DNA of 64,000 bases. Source: Collimonas fungivorans (GTDB lineage: Bacteria > Pseudomonadota > Gammaproteobacteria > Burkholderiales > Burkholderiaceae_D). The notes under the pieces were generated by a model, which made no database searches, had not been told where the DNA came from, and saw only the letters and a list, made by a program, of their open reading frames with translations. The DNA lies in assembly GCF_001584145.1 (NCBI RefSeq), contig NZ_CP013232.1:3472001-3536000 (forward strand), written 5' to 3'. Shown here piece by piece: positions 37,727 to 46,387 of this stretch (position 1 is the stretch's first letter; the number at the start of each line of letters is the position of its first letter). Position numbers and translations under genes: made by a program.

Positions 37727-39049
37727 CTACTTCATGCAGGCGGGCGTGATGCCTTTTTCTTTTGCGTACTTCGCAGCGGAAGCCTTGAACAGCGGATGGA
37801 TCAGGTTCTTGTTGCCTTCGATCCAGTCGGATACCAGGACCCACTTGCCGCCGTCCCATTGCTGGATCTTGATCTTGCCCGAACCCTCATGGTTGTCGCA
37901 GGACGTCTTGATTTCGGGCAGCAAGCCGGAAGCACCCAGCTGCTGCAGGCGCGCGTTGGTGATGTTGAGGTTTTCCAGCCCCCAGCGTACATCCTCGCCG
38001 CTCATCAACTTGCCCTTGCCGTACTTGGCCTGGGCGGTGCGTATCGCTTCCACCGTCGCCAGCGCAGCCGACACACCGCGGTTGTACAGGATCGAACCGA
38101 TCTTGGCCTTGTCCTGCATGTTGCCCTTGCCGGCGCCGTACACCACCTTCTCGATATCGGCGATCAGCGGCACGCTCTTGCCGGAAACGTTCCAGGTGGC
38201 GCTCAGGTAACCCTTGGCGGCATCGCCTGCCGGCACCGTGTCTTCTTCAGAGCCGGCCCACCAGGAGCCGATGATCTTGTCGCGGGCGAATCCGACTTTC
38301 TGCGCCGCCTTCAAGGCGGTCTGGTTCATCACGCCCCAACCCCAGAAAATGACGTAGTCCGGGTTTTCCTGGCGGATTTTCAGCCACTGCGCACCCTGCT
38401 CGTTGCCGGGATGGGCCACCGGAATCTGCACCAGCTTGAACTTGCCCAATGTCGCCTCGGCTTCCAGCGCTACTATCGGTTCCTTGCCGTAGGCCGAATC
38501 GTGGTACAGGAACACGATCTTCTTGCCGGCCAGCGAACCGTTATTCTTGCTCGCCAGGTATTTGACGATTGCCGACACCTGCATCTGGTAGGTCGTCACC
38601 AGCGGAAAGGCATACGGGAACACCGAGCCGTCCACCGCATCGGTACGGCCGTAGCCGACCATCAGCAGCGGCACCTTGTCTTCCGCCGTCTTGTCGATCA
38701 GCGCATAGGCGATGCCGGTCGCCATGGCGTTGATGGCGGTGCCCTTGGTGACCGGGTTCTTGCCTTTCAGGCGTTCATAACACTCGACACCCTTGGCGTT
38801 GTTGTATTCGGTTTCGCATTCTTCCCAGGACAGCTTGACGCCGTTGATGCCGCCTTCCTTCAGGTTGACGTAGCTCAGGTAGTCGATGTAGCCGCCGTAA
38901 TACGACTGGCCATTGGTGCCATAAGGACCGACCCGATAGCTGGGAATCGCGATGAATTGGTCGCTCGCCTGCGCCATTGCCGGCAAGGCCGGCGCCAGCA
39001 GGCTGGCCGCGGCCGCCATGGCAAGCATGATCCGTTTGAGGTTTTTCAT
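37727..39049 (-). CDS. Branched-chain-type ABC transporter substrate-binding protein
   Basis: Periplasmic binding protein of 440 aa. The signal peptide ends ALPAMAQ; the body is a Leu/Ile/Val-type receptor (PBP1 fold) with YFGGYIDYLSYVN-type ligand region (GQSYYGGYIDYLSY) and VFLYHDSAYGKEPIVAL. It lies among livM, livH and livF. Length exceeds that of classical LivK, as in receptors for aromatic or carboxylic acids, so the ligand is probably not a simple branched-chain amino acid. Confidence 0.88.
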   Translation of the reverse strand: MKNLKRIMLAMAAAASLLAPALPAMAQASDQFIAIPSYRVGPYGTNGQSYYGGYIDYLSYVNLKEGGINGVKLSWEECETEYNNAKGVECYERLKGKNPVTKGTAINAMATGIAYALIDKTAEDKVPLLMVGYGRTDAVDGSVFPYAFPLVTTYQMQVSAIVKYLASKNNGSLAGKKIVFLYHDSAYGKEPIVALEAEATLGKFKLVQIPVAHPGNEQGAQWLKIRQENPDYVIFWGWGVMNQTALKAAQKVGFARDKIIGSWWAGSEEDTVPAGDAAKGYLSATWNVSGKSVPLIADIEKVVYGAGKGNMQDKAKIGSILYNRGVSAALATVEAIRTAQAKYGKGKLMSGEDVRWGLENLNITNARLQQLGASGLLPEIKTSCDNHEGSGKIKIQQWDGGKWVLVSDWIEGNKNLIHPLFKASAAKYAKEKGITPACMK

Positions 39050-39125
39050 TATCTTGTCTCCTTTATTGTGCTAATTACCGTGCTAATCATTGGGACTGAG
39101 TGACTGCAAAAAACTGCCGCATCGG

Positions 39126-40202
39126 TCAATGCGGGAATGGCCACAGGCGCAGTTTTTCCTTGGTGATCTGCCACAGGCGCGCCAGCCCGTGCGGTTCTAC
39201 AATCAGGAAGAAAATGATCAGGGCGCCGAACAGCATCATCTGGATATGCGACACCGTGGCGTTGGTGAACGGCAGGTGCAGCCAGGTCGCCAGCGGCGGC
39301 AAGACGTTGTCCAGGAAAATCGGCAGCAGCAGGATGAAGGCCGAACCGAGGAAAGCGCCAAGGATGCTGCCGACGCCGCCGACGATGATCATGAACAGGA
39401 TGCGGAACGACAAATCCAGCGAAAAGCCGTCCGGCTCCACCGATCCCAGGTAACAGAAAGCGTACAAGGCGCCGGCGACGCCGCAGAAAAACGAGCTGAC
39501 GGCAAACGCCAGCAGCTTGGTCTGCATCAGGCGGATGCCGATCACTTCGGCCGCCACGTCCATGTCGCGCACCGCCATCCATGCGCGGCCGGTGGAAGAG
39601 CGCACCAGGTTTTTCGCCAGCAGCGCCATGACGCAGACAATCGCCAGCACAAACAGGTATTTCCTGACCGGGCTGTTGATGGCGATGCCGAACAGGTCGA
39701 TCTTTTGCGCACTGATCACGCCGGAAGAACTGTCGTTGGAAAACCAGGGAAATTTGGTCAGCACCCAGATCACGAAAAATTGCGCGGCCAGCGTCGCCAC
39801 TGCCAGGTAAAAACCCTTGATCCGCAACGAAGGCAGGCCGAACAGGACGCCGACCGCAGCCGCGCAGCAGCCGGCCAGGATGAAGGACAGCAGGATCGGG
39901 ATGCCCTCCACCCGCAGCTGGAAATTGTAGGCAGCGTAGGCGCCCACCGCCATGAAGGCAGCCGAACCCAGGGACAGCTGGCCGGCGTAACCGGTCAGTA
40001 TGTTCAGGCCCAGCGCCGCCAGCGCGAACACCAGGAAAGGAATCAGGATCGCGGAAAACCAGTACTCGCTGCCGATCAGCGGAATGCCGACAAAGGCAAC
40101 CGCCAGCAGGATGGCCATGCCGATGCGGTCCTGCCGGATCGGAAATATCTGGCTATCCGCGATGTACGAGGTTTTAAACTGTCCGGCCTCACGATAAAAC
40201 AT
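39126..40202 (-). CDS. livM: Branched-chain-type ABC transporter permease (LivM-like)
   Basis: Inner-membrane permease of 358 aa with about nine helices and the LivM motif LNILTGYAGQLSLGSAAFMAVGAY. A cytosolic loop includes RAWMAVRDMDVAAEVIGI, the site that contacts the ATPases. It lies 41 nt downstream of the livH-like gene. Confidence 0.9.
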   Translation of the reverse strand: MFYREAGQFKTSYIADSQIFPIRQDRIGMAILLAVAFVGIPLIGSEYWFSAILIPFLVFALAALGLNILTGYAGQLSLGSAAFMAVGAYAAYNFQLRVEGIPILLSFILAGCCAAAVGVLFGLPSLRIKGFYLAVATLAAQFFVIWVLTKFPWFSNDSSSGVISAQKIDLFGIAINSPVRKYLFVLAIVCVMALLAKNLVRSSTGRAWMAVRDMDVAAEVIGIRLMQTKLLAFAVSSFFCGVAGALYAFCYLGSVEPDGFSLDLSFRILFMIIVGGVGSILGAFLGSAFILLLPIFLDNVLPPLATWLHLPFTNATVSHIQMMLFGALIIFFLIVEPHGLARLWQITKEKLRLWPFPH

Positions 40203-40243
40203 GGCATTTCTCCGTTCGAATCATCTTGCAGGTTGGCAGGCCG

Positions 40244-41158
40244 TCACACACGATCAATATGCCGTTCGCCGAACAGCCCCTCCGGCCGCACCAGCAGGAA
40301 CAGCAGCGCAAACACATACGGGAACCATCCTTCTATGCCGCCGAAATTACCGCCGAACATGTCTTGCATGACCGGCGGTATATAGATCTCGGCCAGTTTT
40401 TCGGAGACGCCGATAATCAGGCCACCGGCAATCGCTCCAGGGATCGAGGTAAAACCGCCGAGTATCAATACCGGCAAAGCCTTCAAGGCCGTCATCGTCA
40501 ACGCAAACTGGACGCCGTTGCGCGAGCCCCACAGCAAACCGGCAACCAGCGCCACAAAACCGGCCACGCCCCAGACAATGACCCAGATATGGCGCAAAGG
40601 AATGCCCAGCGACAGCGCCGCCTGGTGGTCGTCCGCCACAGCCCGCAAGGCCCGCCCAACCTTTGTTTTCTGGAAGAACAGCGCCAGCAGCAGCACCAGC
40701 CCGATCACCATGCCCGAAGCAAACAGGTCGAATTTGGAGATGCCTATGCCGAAGCTGTCCATGATCGAGGCGATAGGCTCGTCGACGATGCCGAGGTTGA
40801 TCGCCCGCACTTCGCTGCCGAACAGCATCGGCCCCAGTCCTTCCAGGAAAAAAGCCAGCCCTATGGTAGCCATGAACAAGGTGATCGGCGGCTGGTTGAC
40901 CAGCTTGCGCAGCACCAGGCGCTCGGTCGCTACCGCCACCACCACCATTACCGCAAAGGCGCCGATGATCGCCGCCCACATCGGCCAGCCCTTGTCCATC
41001 AGGCCGACCACCGCCAGCGCCGCAAAATAGACCATGGCGCCCTGGGCGAAATTGAATACGCCGGAAGCCTTGTAGATCAGCACGAAGCCCAGCGCCACCA
41101 GCGAATACATCAGGCCCGAAAGCAAGCCGCTCAATGTCACTTCAAGGAAAAATTGCAT
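40244..41158 (-). CDS. livH: Branched-chain-type ABC transporter permease (LivH-like)
   Basis: Inner-membrane permease of 304 aa with about eight helices. It shows the LivH start GLLSGLMYSLVALGFVLIYKASGVFNFAQGAM and the coupling loop RALRAVADDHQAALSLGI. It lies 13 nt downstream of the livG-like gene and upstream of livM. Together they form the channel of the importer. Confidence 0.92.
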   Translation of the reverse strand: MQFFLEVTLSGLLSGLMYSLVALGFVLIYKASGVFNFAQGAMVYFAALAVVGLMDKGWPMWAAIIGAFAVMVVVAVATERLVLRKLVNQPPITLFMATIGLAFFLEGLGPMLFGSEVRAINLGIVDEPIASIMDSFGIGISKFDLFASGMVIGLVLLLALFFQKTKVGRALRAVADDHQAALSLGIPLRHIWVIVWGVAGFVALVAGLLWGSRNGVQFALTMTALKALPVLILGGFTSIPGAIAGGLIIGVSEKLAEIYIPPVMQDMFGGNFGGIEGWFPYVFALLFLLVRPEGLFGERHIDRV

Positions 41159-41171
41159 TTGTCGTCTCCGT

Positions 41172-42054
41172 TCAGTGCGAGCTGCCGAGGTAGGCTTTGA
41201 TGACTTCGGGATTGTTCATGACTTCGTCCGGCGTGCCGTCGCCAATCTTCTTGCCGTAGTCGAGCACCACCACCCGGTCCGAGATATCCATCACCACTCC
41301 CATGTCATGCTCGATCAGCACGATGGTGCTGCCGAACTGGTCGTTGACATCCAGGATGAAGCGGCACATGTCCTGCTTCTCCTCGACGTTCATGCGGCCA
41401 TCGGTTCGTCCAGCAGCAGCATGCTTGGCTCCGCGGCCAGGGCGCGCGCCAGCTCCACGCGTTTTTGCAAACCGTAAGGCAGGCGCCCGACCGGCGTCTT
41501 GCGGATGTGCTGGATTTCCAGGAAATCGATCACCTCCTCCACCTTGCGCCGGTGCTGCATTTCCTCGTTGCGCGCCCGCCCCACCAGATGGCGTTCGCCA
41601 GCAGGCCGGAATGCATCTTTGTATTGCGGCCGGTCATGATGTTGTCGAGCACTGTCATGCCCTTGAACAAGGCGATGTTCTGGAAGGTGCGCGCAATTCC
41701 CTGCCGCGCCACTTTGCTGGGATGCATGCTGTGGCGCGGTACGCCGTGGAACACGATGCTGCCTTTTTGCGGATGGTAAACGCCGTTGATGACATTGATC
41801 ATCGAACTCTTGCCGGCGCCGTTGGGACCGATAATGGCGCGGATTTCATGCTCTTTCACATTGAACGAGATATCGGTAAGCGCCTTGACGCCGCCGAACG
41901 ACAGCGAAATATTCTGCAAGTCCAGCACCACTTCGCCGATGTTGCGCTCCCTGCCCATCACCTGCTGTTCCGGTTTGTGCAAGGCCGCGGCCGGCGGCGC
42001 CGGTTCTGCCGGAATGACTTCTGCCGTGGCATGTCTTTTCATGATCGCACTCAT
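41172..42054 (-). pseudogene. livG: LivG-like ABC ATPase, two apparent frameshifts
   Basis: The product would be about 294 aa. The first part holds Walker A (IIGPNGAGKSS) and Q-loop (GIARTFQNIALFKGM). Near 41574-41584 the frame shifts, and a second part carries the signature LPYGLQKRVELARALA and Walker B MLLLDEPMA. Near 41393-41398 it shifts again to give the H-loop IVLIEHDMGVVMD and the C-terminus. Restoring one base at each site yields a continuous LivG protein with every motif. Start at ATG 42054 is a choice; TTG 42063, which would overlap the upstream ligase stop, is possible. Either the gene is recently broken or the assembly has errors here. Confidence 0.85.
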
Positions 42055-42059
42055 CTCAG

Positions 42060-44021
42060 TCAAGCCGCTTTATCGAAAGAGTTAAAAGTCCTGGCGTCGG
42101 CGATCTGCAGGTCGGCAGCGATCATTCCCTGCCGGCCGTCTTCGAACTTGACCTGGGTTTCTATGTACTGCGACCGCTTGCCGCCATACAGGGCGTCGAT
42201 CAGCAAAGCGTACTTGCTTGCGATGAAATCGCGCCGCACCTTGCGGGTGCGCGTCAGCTCGTCGTCATCGGCATCCAGCTCCTTGTGCAGGATCAGGAAA
42301 CGGTGGATCTGCGATGCCGCCAGCAAAGGATCTTGCACCAGGTCGGCGTTGACCTTTTCCACGCAGCCGGCGATCAGCGCGTACACCGCCTGCTGCGCGG
42401 CGAGGTCGGCATAGCTGCTGTAGGCCAGGTTGCGGCGTTCAGCCCAGTTGCCGACCGCATCCATGTCGATATTGATGAAGGCAGTGCATTGCTGGCGCTG
42501 GTTACCGAACACCACCGCTTCCTTGACGAAGGGGAAGAATTTCAGCTTGTTTTCTATGTACTTCGGCGCAAACAGGGTGCCGCCGGCCATCTTGCCCACA
42601 TCCTTGGCGCGGTCGATGATTTTCAGGTGGCCGTCGCTATCGAAAAAACCGGCGTCGCCGGTGTGGAAATAGCCGTCAGCGTCGATCGCCTCCGCGGTGG
42701 CGTCAGGCCGCTTGAAATAGGATTTCATCAAGCCGGGCGAGCGCACCAGCACCTCGCCCTTGGCGTCGATATGCACCTCCACTCCCTTCATCGGCCGCCC
42801 TACCGTGTCCAGCTTGACGTCGCCGGAAGGCTGCATGCAGACGGTGACGCAGGTTTCCGTCATGCCATACAGCTGCTTCAGGTTGATCCCCAGCGAGCGG
42901 TAGAAGTCGAACAGGTCGGGGCCGATCGCTTCGCCGCCGGTATAGGCGACACGAATCCGCGACATGCCTAGCACGTTCTTCAGCGGACCATAGATCAGCA
43001 GGTTGCCGACTCCGTACAGGAGACGGTCGGCCAGCGATACGTCCGGTTTCTTGTCGAGTATGCGTATGCCGACACGCCGGGCGATGCCCATGAACCCATG
43101 GAACAGCTTGCGCTTGATCCAGCCGGCGTCTTCGATCCTGATCATCACCTGCGTCAGGATGTTTTCGTAGATGCGTGGCGGCGCGAAATAATAGGTCGGC
43201 CCGATCTCGCGCAGGTCGGTCATCACGGTATGCGGCGATTCCGGGCAGTTCAGGCAGAAGCCGGCGACATGCGCCTGCGCAAACGAATACAGGAAATCGC
43301 CGACCCAGGCCAGCGGCAGGTAACACAGCAGGTCGTCGTCCTGGTCCAGCCGGTCGAACTCGACTAGCGTCCGCGCGGTGGCGATCATCGCTGCATGCGA
43401 ATGGCAGACGCCTTTCGGTTTGCCGGTGGTGCCGGAGGTATACAGGATGATGGCGATGTCGTCGGCTCGCCCGGCATCGACTTCGTTCATGAAAAAACCG
43501 GGATGCGCCAGGTCGTAGGCGCGCCCTATCTCCGCCACCTTGGCAAAGGAAGACAATTCGGGCTGGTGGTAATTGCGCAGGCCGCGTTCGTCATCGACGA
43601 TGATGCGGCTGATGCGCAACAGCGCCTGCTTGATCTCGAACACCTTGTCGACCTGCTCCTGGTCTTCCACCACCACAAAATCGATTTCGGCGTCGTCCAG
43701 CACATAAGCCATGTCGGCTGCAGGGGCGTCCTGGTAGAGCGGCACCGGCATGCCGCCCAGGCACTGCGCAGCCGACATCGCCCAATACAGCCGCGGGCAG
43801 TTATTGCCGACAATCGCCAGGCTCATGCCGCGCCGGAAACCAAGCGCCGCCAGGCCGCAGGCAAAAGCCCGCACTTCGCCGGCCACGTCGGCCCAGCTGG
43901 TCGCCTGCCAGATGCCAAGGTCTTTTTCCCGGAACGCCGGCTGCTGCGGGCGTTCCTGCGCATGTTTCAGGAGCAGGTCTGGAAATGTCTGCACTCCTGG
44001 ACGTCGTGTTGTCTCCACCAT
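42060..44021 (-). CDS. AMP-dependent acyl-CoA synthetase (long-chain type)
   Basis: A cytosolic acyl-CoA synthetase of 653 aa. It has the P-loop-like YTSGTTGKPKGVCHSH, the A5 region QLYGMTETCVTVC, the TGDAGFFDSDGHLKIIDRAKD hinge and the terminal RTRKVRRDF motif. ATG 44021 is preferred because AGGTG lies 7 nt upstream; another Met lies 33 nt earlier. It heads the operon: ligase, livG, livH, livM, binding protein, livF, PaaK-like ligase, SDR. The gene is divergent from a Crp/Fnr regulator. This layout is known in Burkholderiales for uptake and activation of fatty or aromatic acids; the substrate is not determined here. Confidence 0.88.
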   Translation of the reverse strand: MVETTRRPGVQTFPDLLLKHAQERPQQPAFREKDLGIWQATSWADVAGEVRAFACGLAALGFRRGMSLAIVGNNCPRLYWAMSAAQCLGGMPVPLYQDAPAADMAYVLDDAEIDFVVVEDQEQVDKVFEIKQALLRISRIIVDDERGLRNYHQPELSSFAKVAEIGRAYDLAHPGFFMNEVDAGRADDIAIILYTSGTTGKPKGVCHSHAAMIATARTLVEFDRLDQDDDLLCYLPLAWVGDFLYSFAQAHVAGFCLNCPESPHTVMTDLREIGPTYYFAPPRIYENILTQVMIRIEDAGWIKRKLFHGFMGIARRVGIRILDKKPDVSLADRLLYGVGNLLIYGPLKNVLGMSRIRVAYTGGEAIGPDLFDFYRSLGINLKQLYGMTETCVTVCMQPSGDVKLDTVGRPMKGVEVHIDAKGEVLVRSPGLMKSYFKRPDATAEAIDADGYFHTGDAGFFDSDGHLKIIDRAKDVGKMAGGTLFAPKYIENKLKFFPFVKEAVVFGNQRQQCTAFINIDMDAVGNWAERRNLAYSSYADLAAQQAVYALIAGCVEKVNADLVQDPLLAASQIHRFLILHKELDADDDELTRTRKVRRDFIASKYALLIDALYGGKRSQYIETQVKFEDGRQGMIAADLQIADARTFNSFDKAA

Positions 44022-44242
44022 CGCCCCCACCTTTTTTATTTGGTCCCGCGGCATCGAAATCGAAGCCGTGCGCCTGTCAGTGTCAAGTCAGTCTGGGCCG
44101 GCATGCTTACGTCGCACTTACTATAGTGGACTGTAACAGCCGGTTATCTGCTGCTTTCGTGCGATGATAGTAGTGTGAGTCGGGAGATGGGGTTGTCATC
44201 TCGCAGACAATTGCCAAATTTTCGATATTGCAACGCATCATA

Positions 44243-44926
44243 ATGATCAAAGAGACCTCCATCCAAGACATGCTGGCCAAGACCATGTGGGCGCGTTCGC
44301 TTACCGATGCGCAACTGGCGCGGGTGGAAGCCGAGATGTTCAGCCGCAAGATTGCCGGCGGCGCCTTTGTCTGCCACAAAGGCGATCCGGTCACCCACTG
44401 GATAGGCGTCCACGAGGGATTGCTGAAGATGAGCAGCGTTTCCCCCGAAGGTAAAACGGTGTCCTTTGCCGGCATGGCGAATGGCGGCTGGCTGGGCGAA
44501 GGCTCTTTGCTCAAGAGCGAGCCGCGCAAATACGATGTGGTGGCGCTGCGCGACAGCGAACTGCTGTACATGCCGAAAGCCACTTACCTATGGCTGCTCG
44601 ACAACAGCATCCAGTTCAACCGCTTCCTGGTCACCCAGCTCAACGAACGGCTGGCGCTGTTCATCTCGCTGGTGGAGTATGACCGCATGCTGGAGCCGGA
44701 CGCGCGCGTGGCGCGCTGCCTGGCGGCGCTGTTCAATCCCTACCTGAATCCCGGCATAGGCCGCGAACTGCAGATTTCCCAGGAAGAAGTCGGCAATCTT
44801 TCCGGCGCCTCGCGCCAGCGCGCCAACCAGGCGCTGCAGGTGCTGGAAAAAGCCGGGCTGCTGAAAGTCGATTACGGCAGCATCACCATCCTCGACCTGG
44901 ACGGCCTGCGCCAGTTCCATTCCTGA
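44243..44926 (+). CDS. Crp/Fnr-family transcriptional regulator
   Basis: A 227-aa regulator with an N-terminal cyclic-nucleotide-type sensor fold (about 25-130; ENKGDPVTHWIGVHEGLLKM-type beta roll) and a C-terminal HTH (LQISQEEVGNLSGASRQRANQALQVLEKAG). No Fnr-type N-terminal cysteine cluster is visible. ATG 44243 is preferred to the TTG five codons upstream. Divergent position points to control of the ligase/Liv operon. Confidence 0.87.
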   Translation: MIKETSIQDMLAKTMWARSLTDAQLARVEAEMFSRKIAGGAFVCHKGDPVTHWIGVHEGLLKMSSVSPEGKTVSFAGMANGGWLGEGSLLKSEPRKYDVVALRDSELLYMPKATYLWLLDNSIQFNRFLVTQLNERLALFISLVEYDRMLEPDARVARCLAALFNPYLNPGIGRELQISQEEVGNLSGASRQRANQALQVLEKAGLLKVDYGSITILDLDGLRQFHS

Positions 44927-44931
44927 CCCTG

Positions 44932-45426
44932 ATGACCCGCAAGCGCAGCTTTCCGCCGGTAGTCGATGAGCAGGTCCGCCTGTTGATACTGGGCAGCCTG
45001 CCGGGCAACGTATCGCTGGCGCACAGCCAGTATTATGCCCATCCGCAAAACCGCTTCTGGAAACTGCTGGCGGAAGTGGCCGGCGTCGACCTGCCGGCGC
45101 TGCCCTATGCCGACCGCTTGCAAGCCCTGCTGGCCAGGCACATAGGCTTGTGGGATGTGGTCGCCGAAGCGCAGCGCGACGGCAGCCTGGACAGTAATAT
45201 CCGCGACCACGTGCATAACGACCTGCCCACCCTTGCCGCGTCGCTGCCGCAACTAACGACGATCGCCTTCAACGGCGGCACCGCCGCCAGGCTAGGACTC
45301 AAGGCGCTGGGGCCGCGGGCCGCGGACTACCGCATAATCCTGCTCCCCTCCAGCAGTCCGGCCTATACCCGGCCGTATGCGGAAAAACTGGACGCCTGGC
45401 TGGCGCTGCGGGACTGCCTGGCCTGA
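44932..45426 (+). CDS. DNA-deoxyinosine glycosylase (UDG superfamily family 6)
   Basis: A 164-aa base-excision repair enzyme that removes hypoxanthine arising from deaminated adenine. Family hallmarks are the N-terminal LLILGSLPGNVSLAH, YYAHPQNRFWKLL with the catalytic Asn position, and the second motif LLPSSSPAYTRPYAEK. It starts 5 nt after the Crp/Fnr gene on the same strand, so they may share a transcript, though no functional link is evident. Confidence 0.88.
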   Translation: MTRKRSFPPVVDEQVRLLILGSLPGNVSLAHSQYYAHPQNRFWKLLAEVAGVDLPALPYADRLQALLARHIGLWDVVAEAQRDGSLDSNIRDHVHNDLPTLAASLPQLTTIAFNGGTAARLGLKALGPRAADYRIILLPSSSPAYTRPYAEKLDAWLALRDCLA

Positions 45427-45532
45427 ACGGCGACAAATTGACCGCGTCCGGTCAGACAATATTTAGCGCAAGTTGCTGCCGGGGCACGGTATCATTGCCC
45501 TACATTTTTACCCGACGCTATTTATTCCGCTA

Positions 45533-46369
45533 ATGCTGATCAAACGCAAATCCATAGAAGCCGACGCCAACCGCATGGACGGCCCGCGCAAACGCCCTGA
45601 AGTTGCAAAAAAAGACACGCCAAAACCGCCGCGCAAACCCAAGTTTGCTCCGGTGACGCTGTCCGAACAGGACGGCGTGCGTTTCCTGCATTTCGGCACC
45701 GAGTGGGTGCAAGGCGCCATGCGGCTGCGCAAGCCGGACTGGCCGGAACTCGAATACGCGCAGCAGATGATGGCCTGGATGCTGTTCAACCCGGAACCGC
45801 AGCATATCGTGCAGCTGGGCCTGGGCACCGCGGCGCTGACCAAGTTCAGCTACCGCCAGTTTCCCGCCGCGCGCGTCACCGCGGTTGAACTGAACCCCTC
45901 GGTGCTGGCGATTTGCTCCTCCATGTTCAAGCTGCCGCCCGACGACGAGCGGCTGTCGGTGCTCGAGATGGACGCCATGGATTTTGTCATGGATCCGCTC
46001 AACCACGGCAGCATCGACGCCCTGCAGGTCGACCTGTACGACGCCACCGCGCGCGGTCCGGTGCTCGACACGCCCGAGTTCTACAGCGCATGCGCCGCCT
46101 GCCTGAAAGACGACGGTATCATGACGGTCAACCTGTTCGGCGACCATCCCAGCTATGCCAAGAACCTGAAAGCCATGATGTTTGCCTTCGACGACGTCTG
46201 GTGCCTGCCGGAAGTCCACGAAGGCAATGTGATCGCTATCGCTTTCAAGAAGGCGCCGCCGGTCGATTTCAGCGCCCTTTATGACCGCGCCGCCGAAATC
46301 ACCGCCGCCACCAAGCTGCCGGCCAAGTCCTGGGTCAACGGCCTGAAGACCTGGCATTCGCCGCAGTAA
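45533..46369 (+). CDS. Spermidine synthase-like methyltransferase-fold protein
   Basis: A 278-aa protein of the spermine/spermidine synthase family. It has a SAM-type Rossmann core with QLGLGTAALTKFSY, VTAVELNPSVLAICSSMF, AMDFVMDPLNHGSIDALQVDLYD and PEFYSACAACLKDDGIMTVNLFG. ATG 45533 is chosen since the upstream part has no homology. The catalytic Asp-Tyr pair of true spermidine synthases is only partly preserved, so the reaction is uncertain. The gspE-like gene follows after 18 nt. Confidence 0.8.
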   Translation: MLIKRKSIEADANRMDGPRKRPEVAKKDTPKPPRKPKFAPVTLSEQDGVRFLHFGTEWVQGAMRLRKPDWPELEYAQQMMAWMLFNPEPQHIVQLGLGTAALTKFSYRQFPAARVTAVELNPSVLAICSSMFKLPPDDERLSVLEMDAMDFVMDPLNHGSIDALQVDLYDATARGPVLDTPEFYSACAACLKDDGIMTVNLFGDHPSYAKNLKAMMFAFDDVWCLPEVHEGNVIAIAFKKAPPVDFSALYDRAAEITAATKLPAKSWVNGLKTWHSPQ

Positions 46370-46387
46370 CGGACTAGGCTTGAAGCC

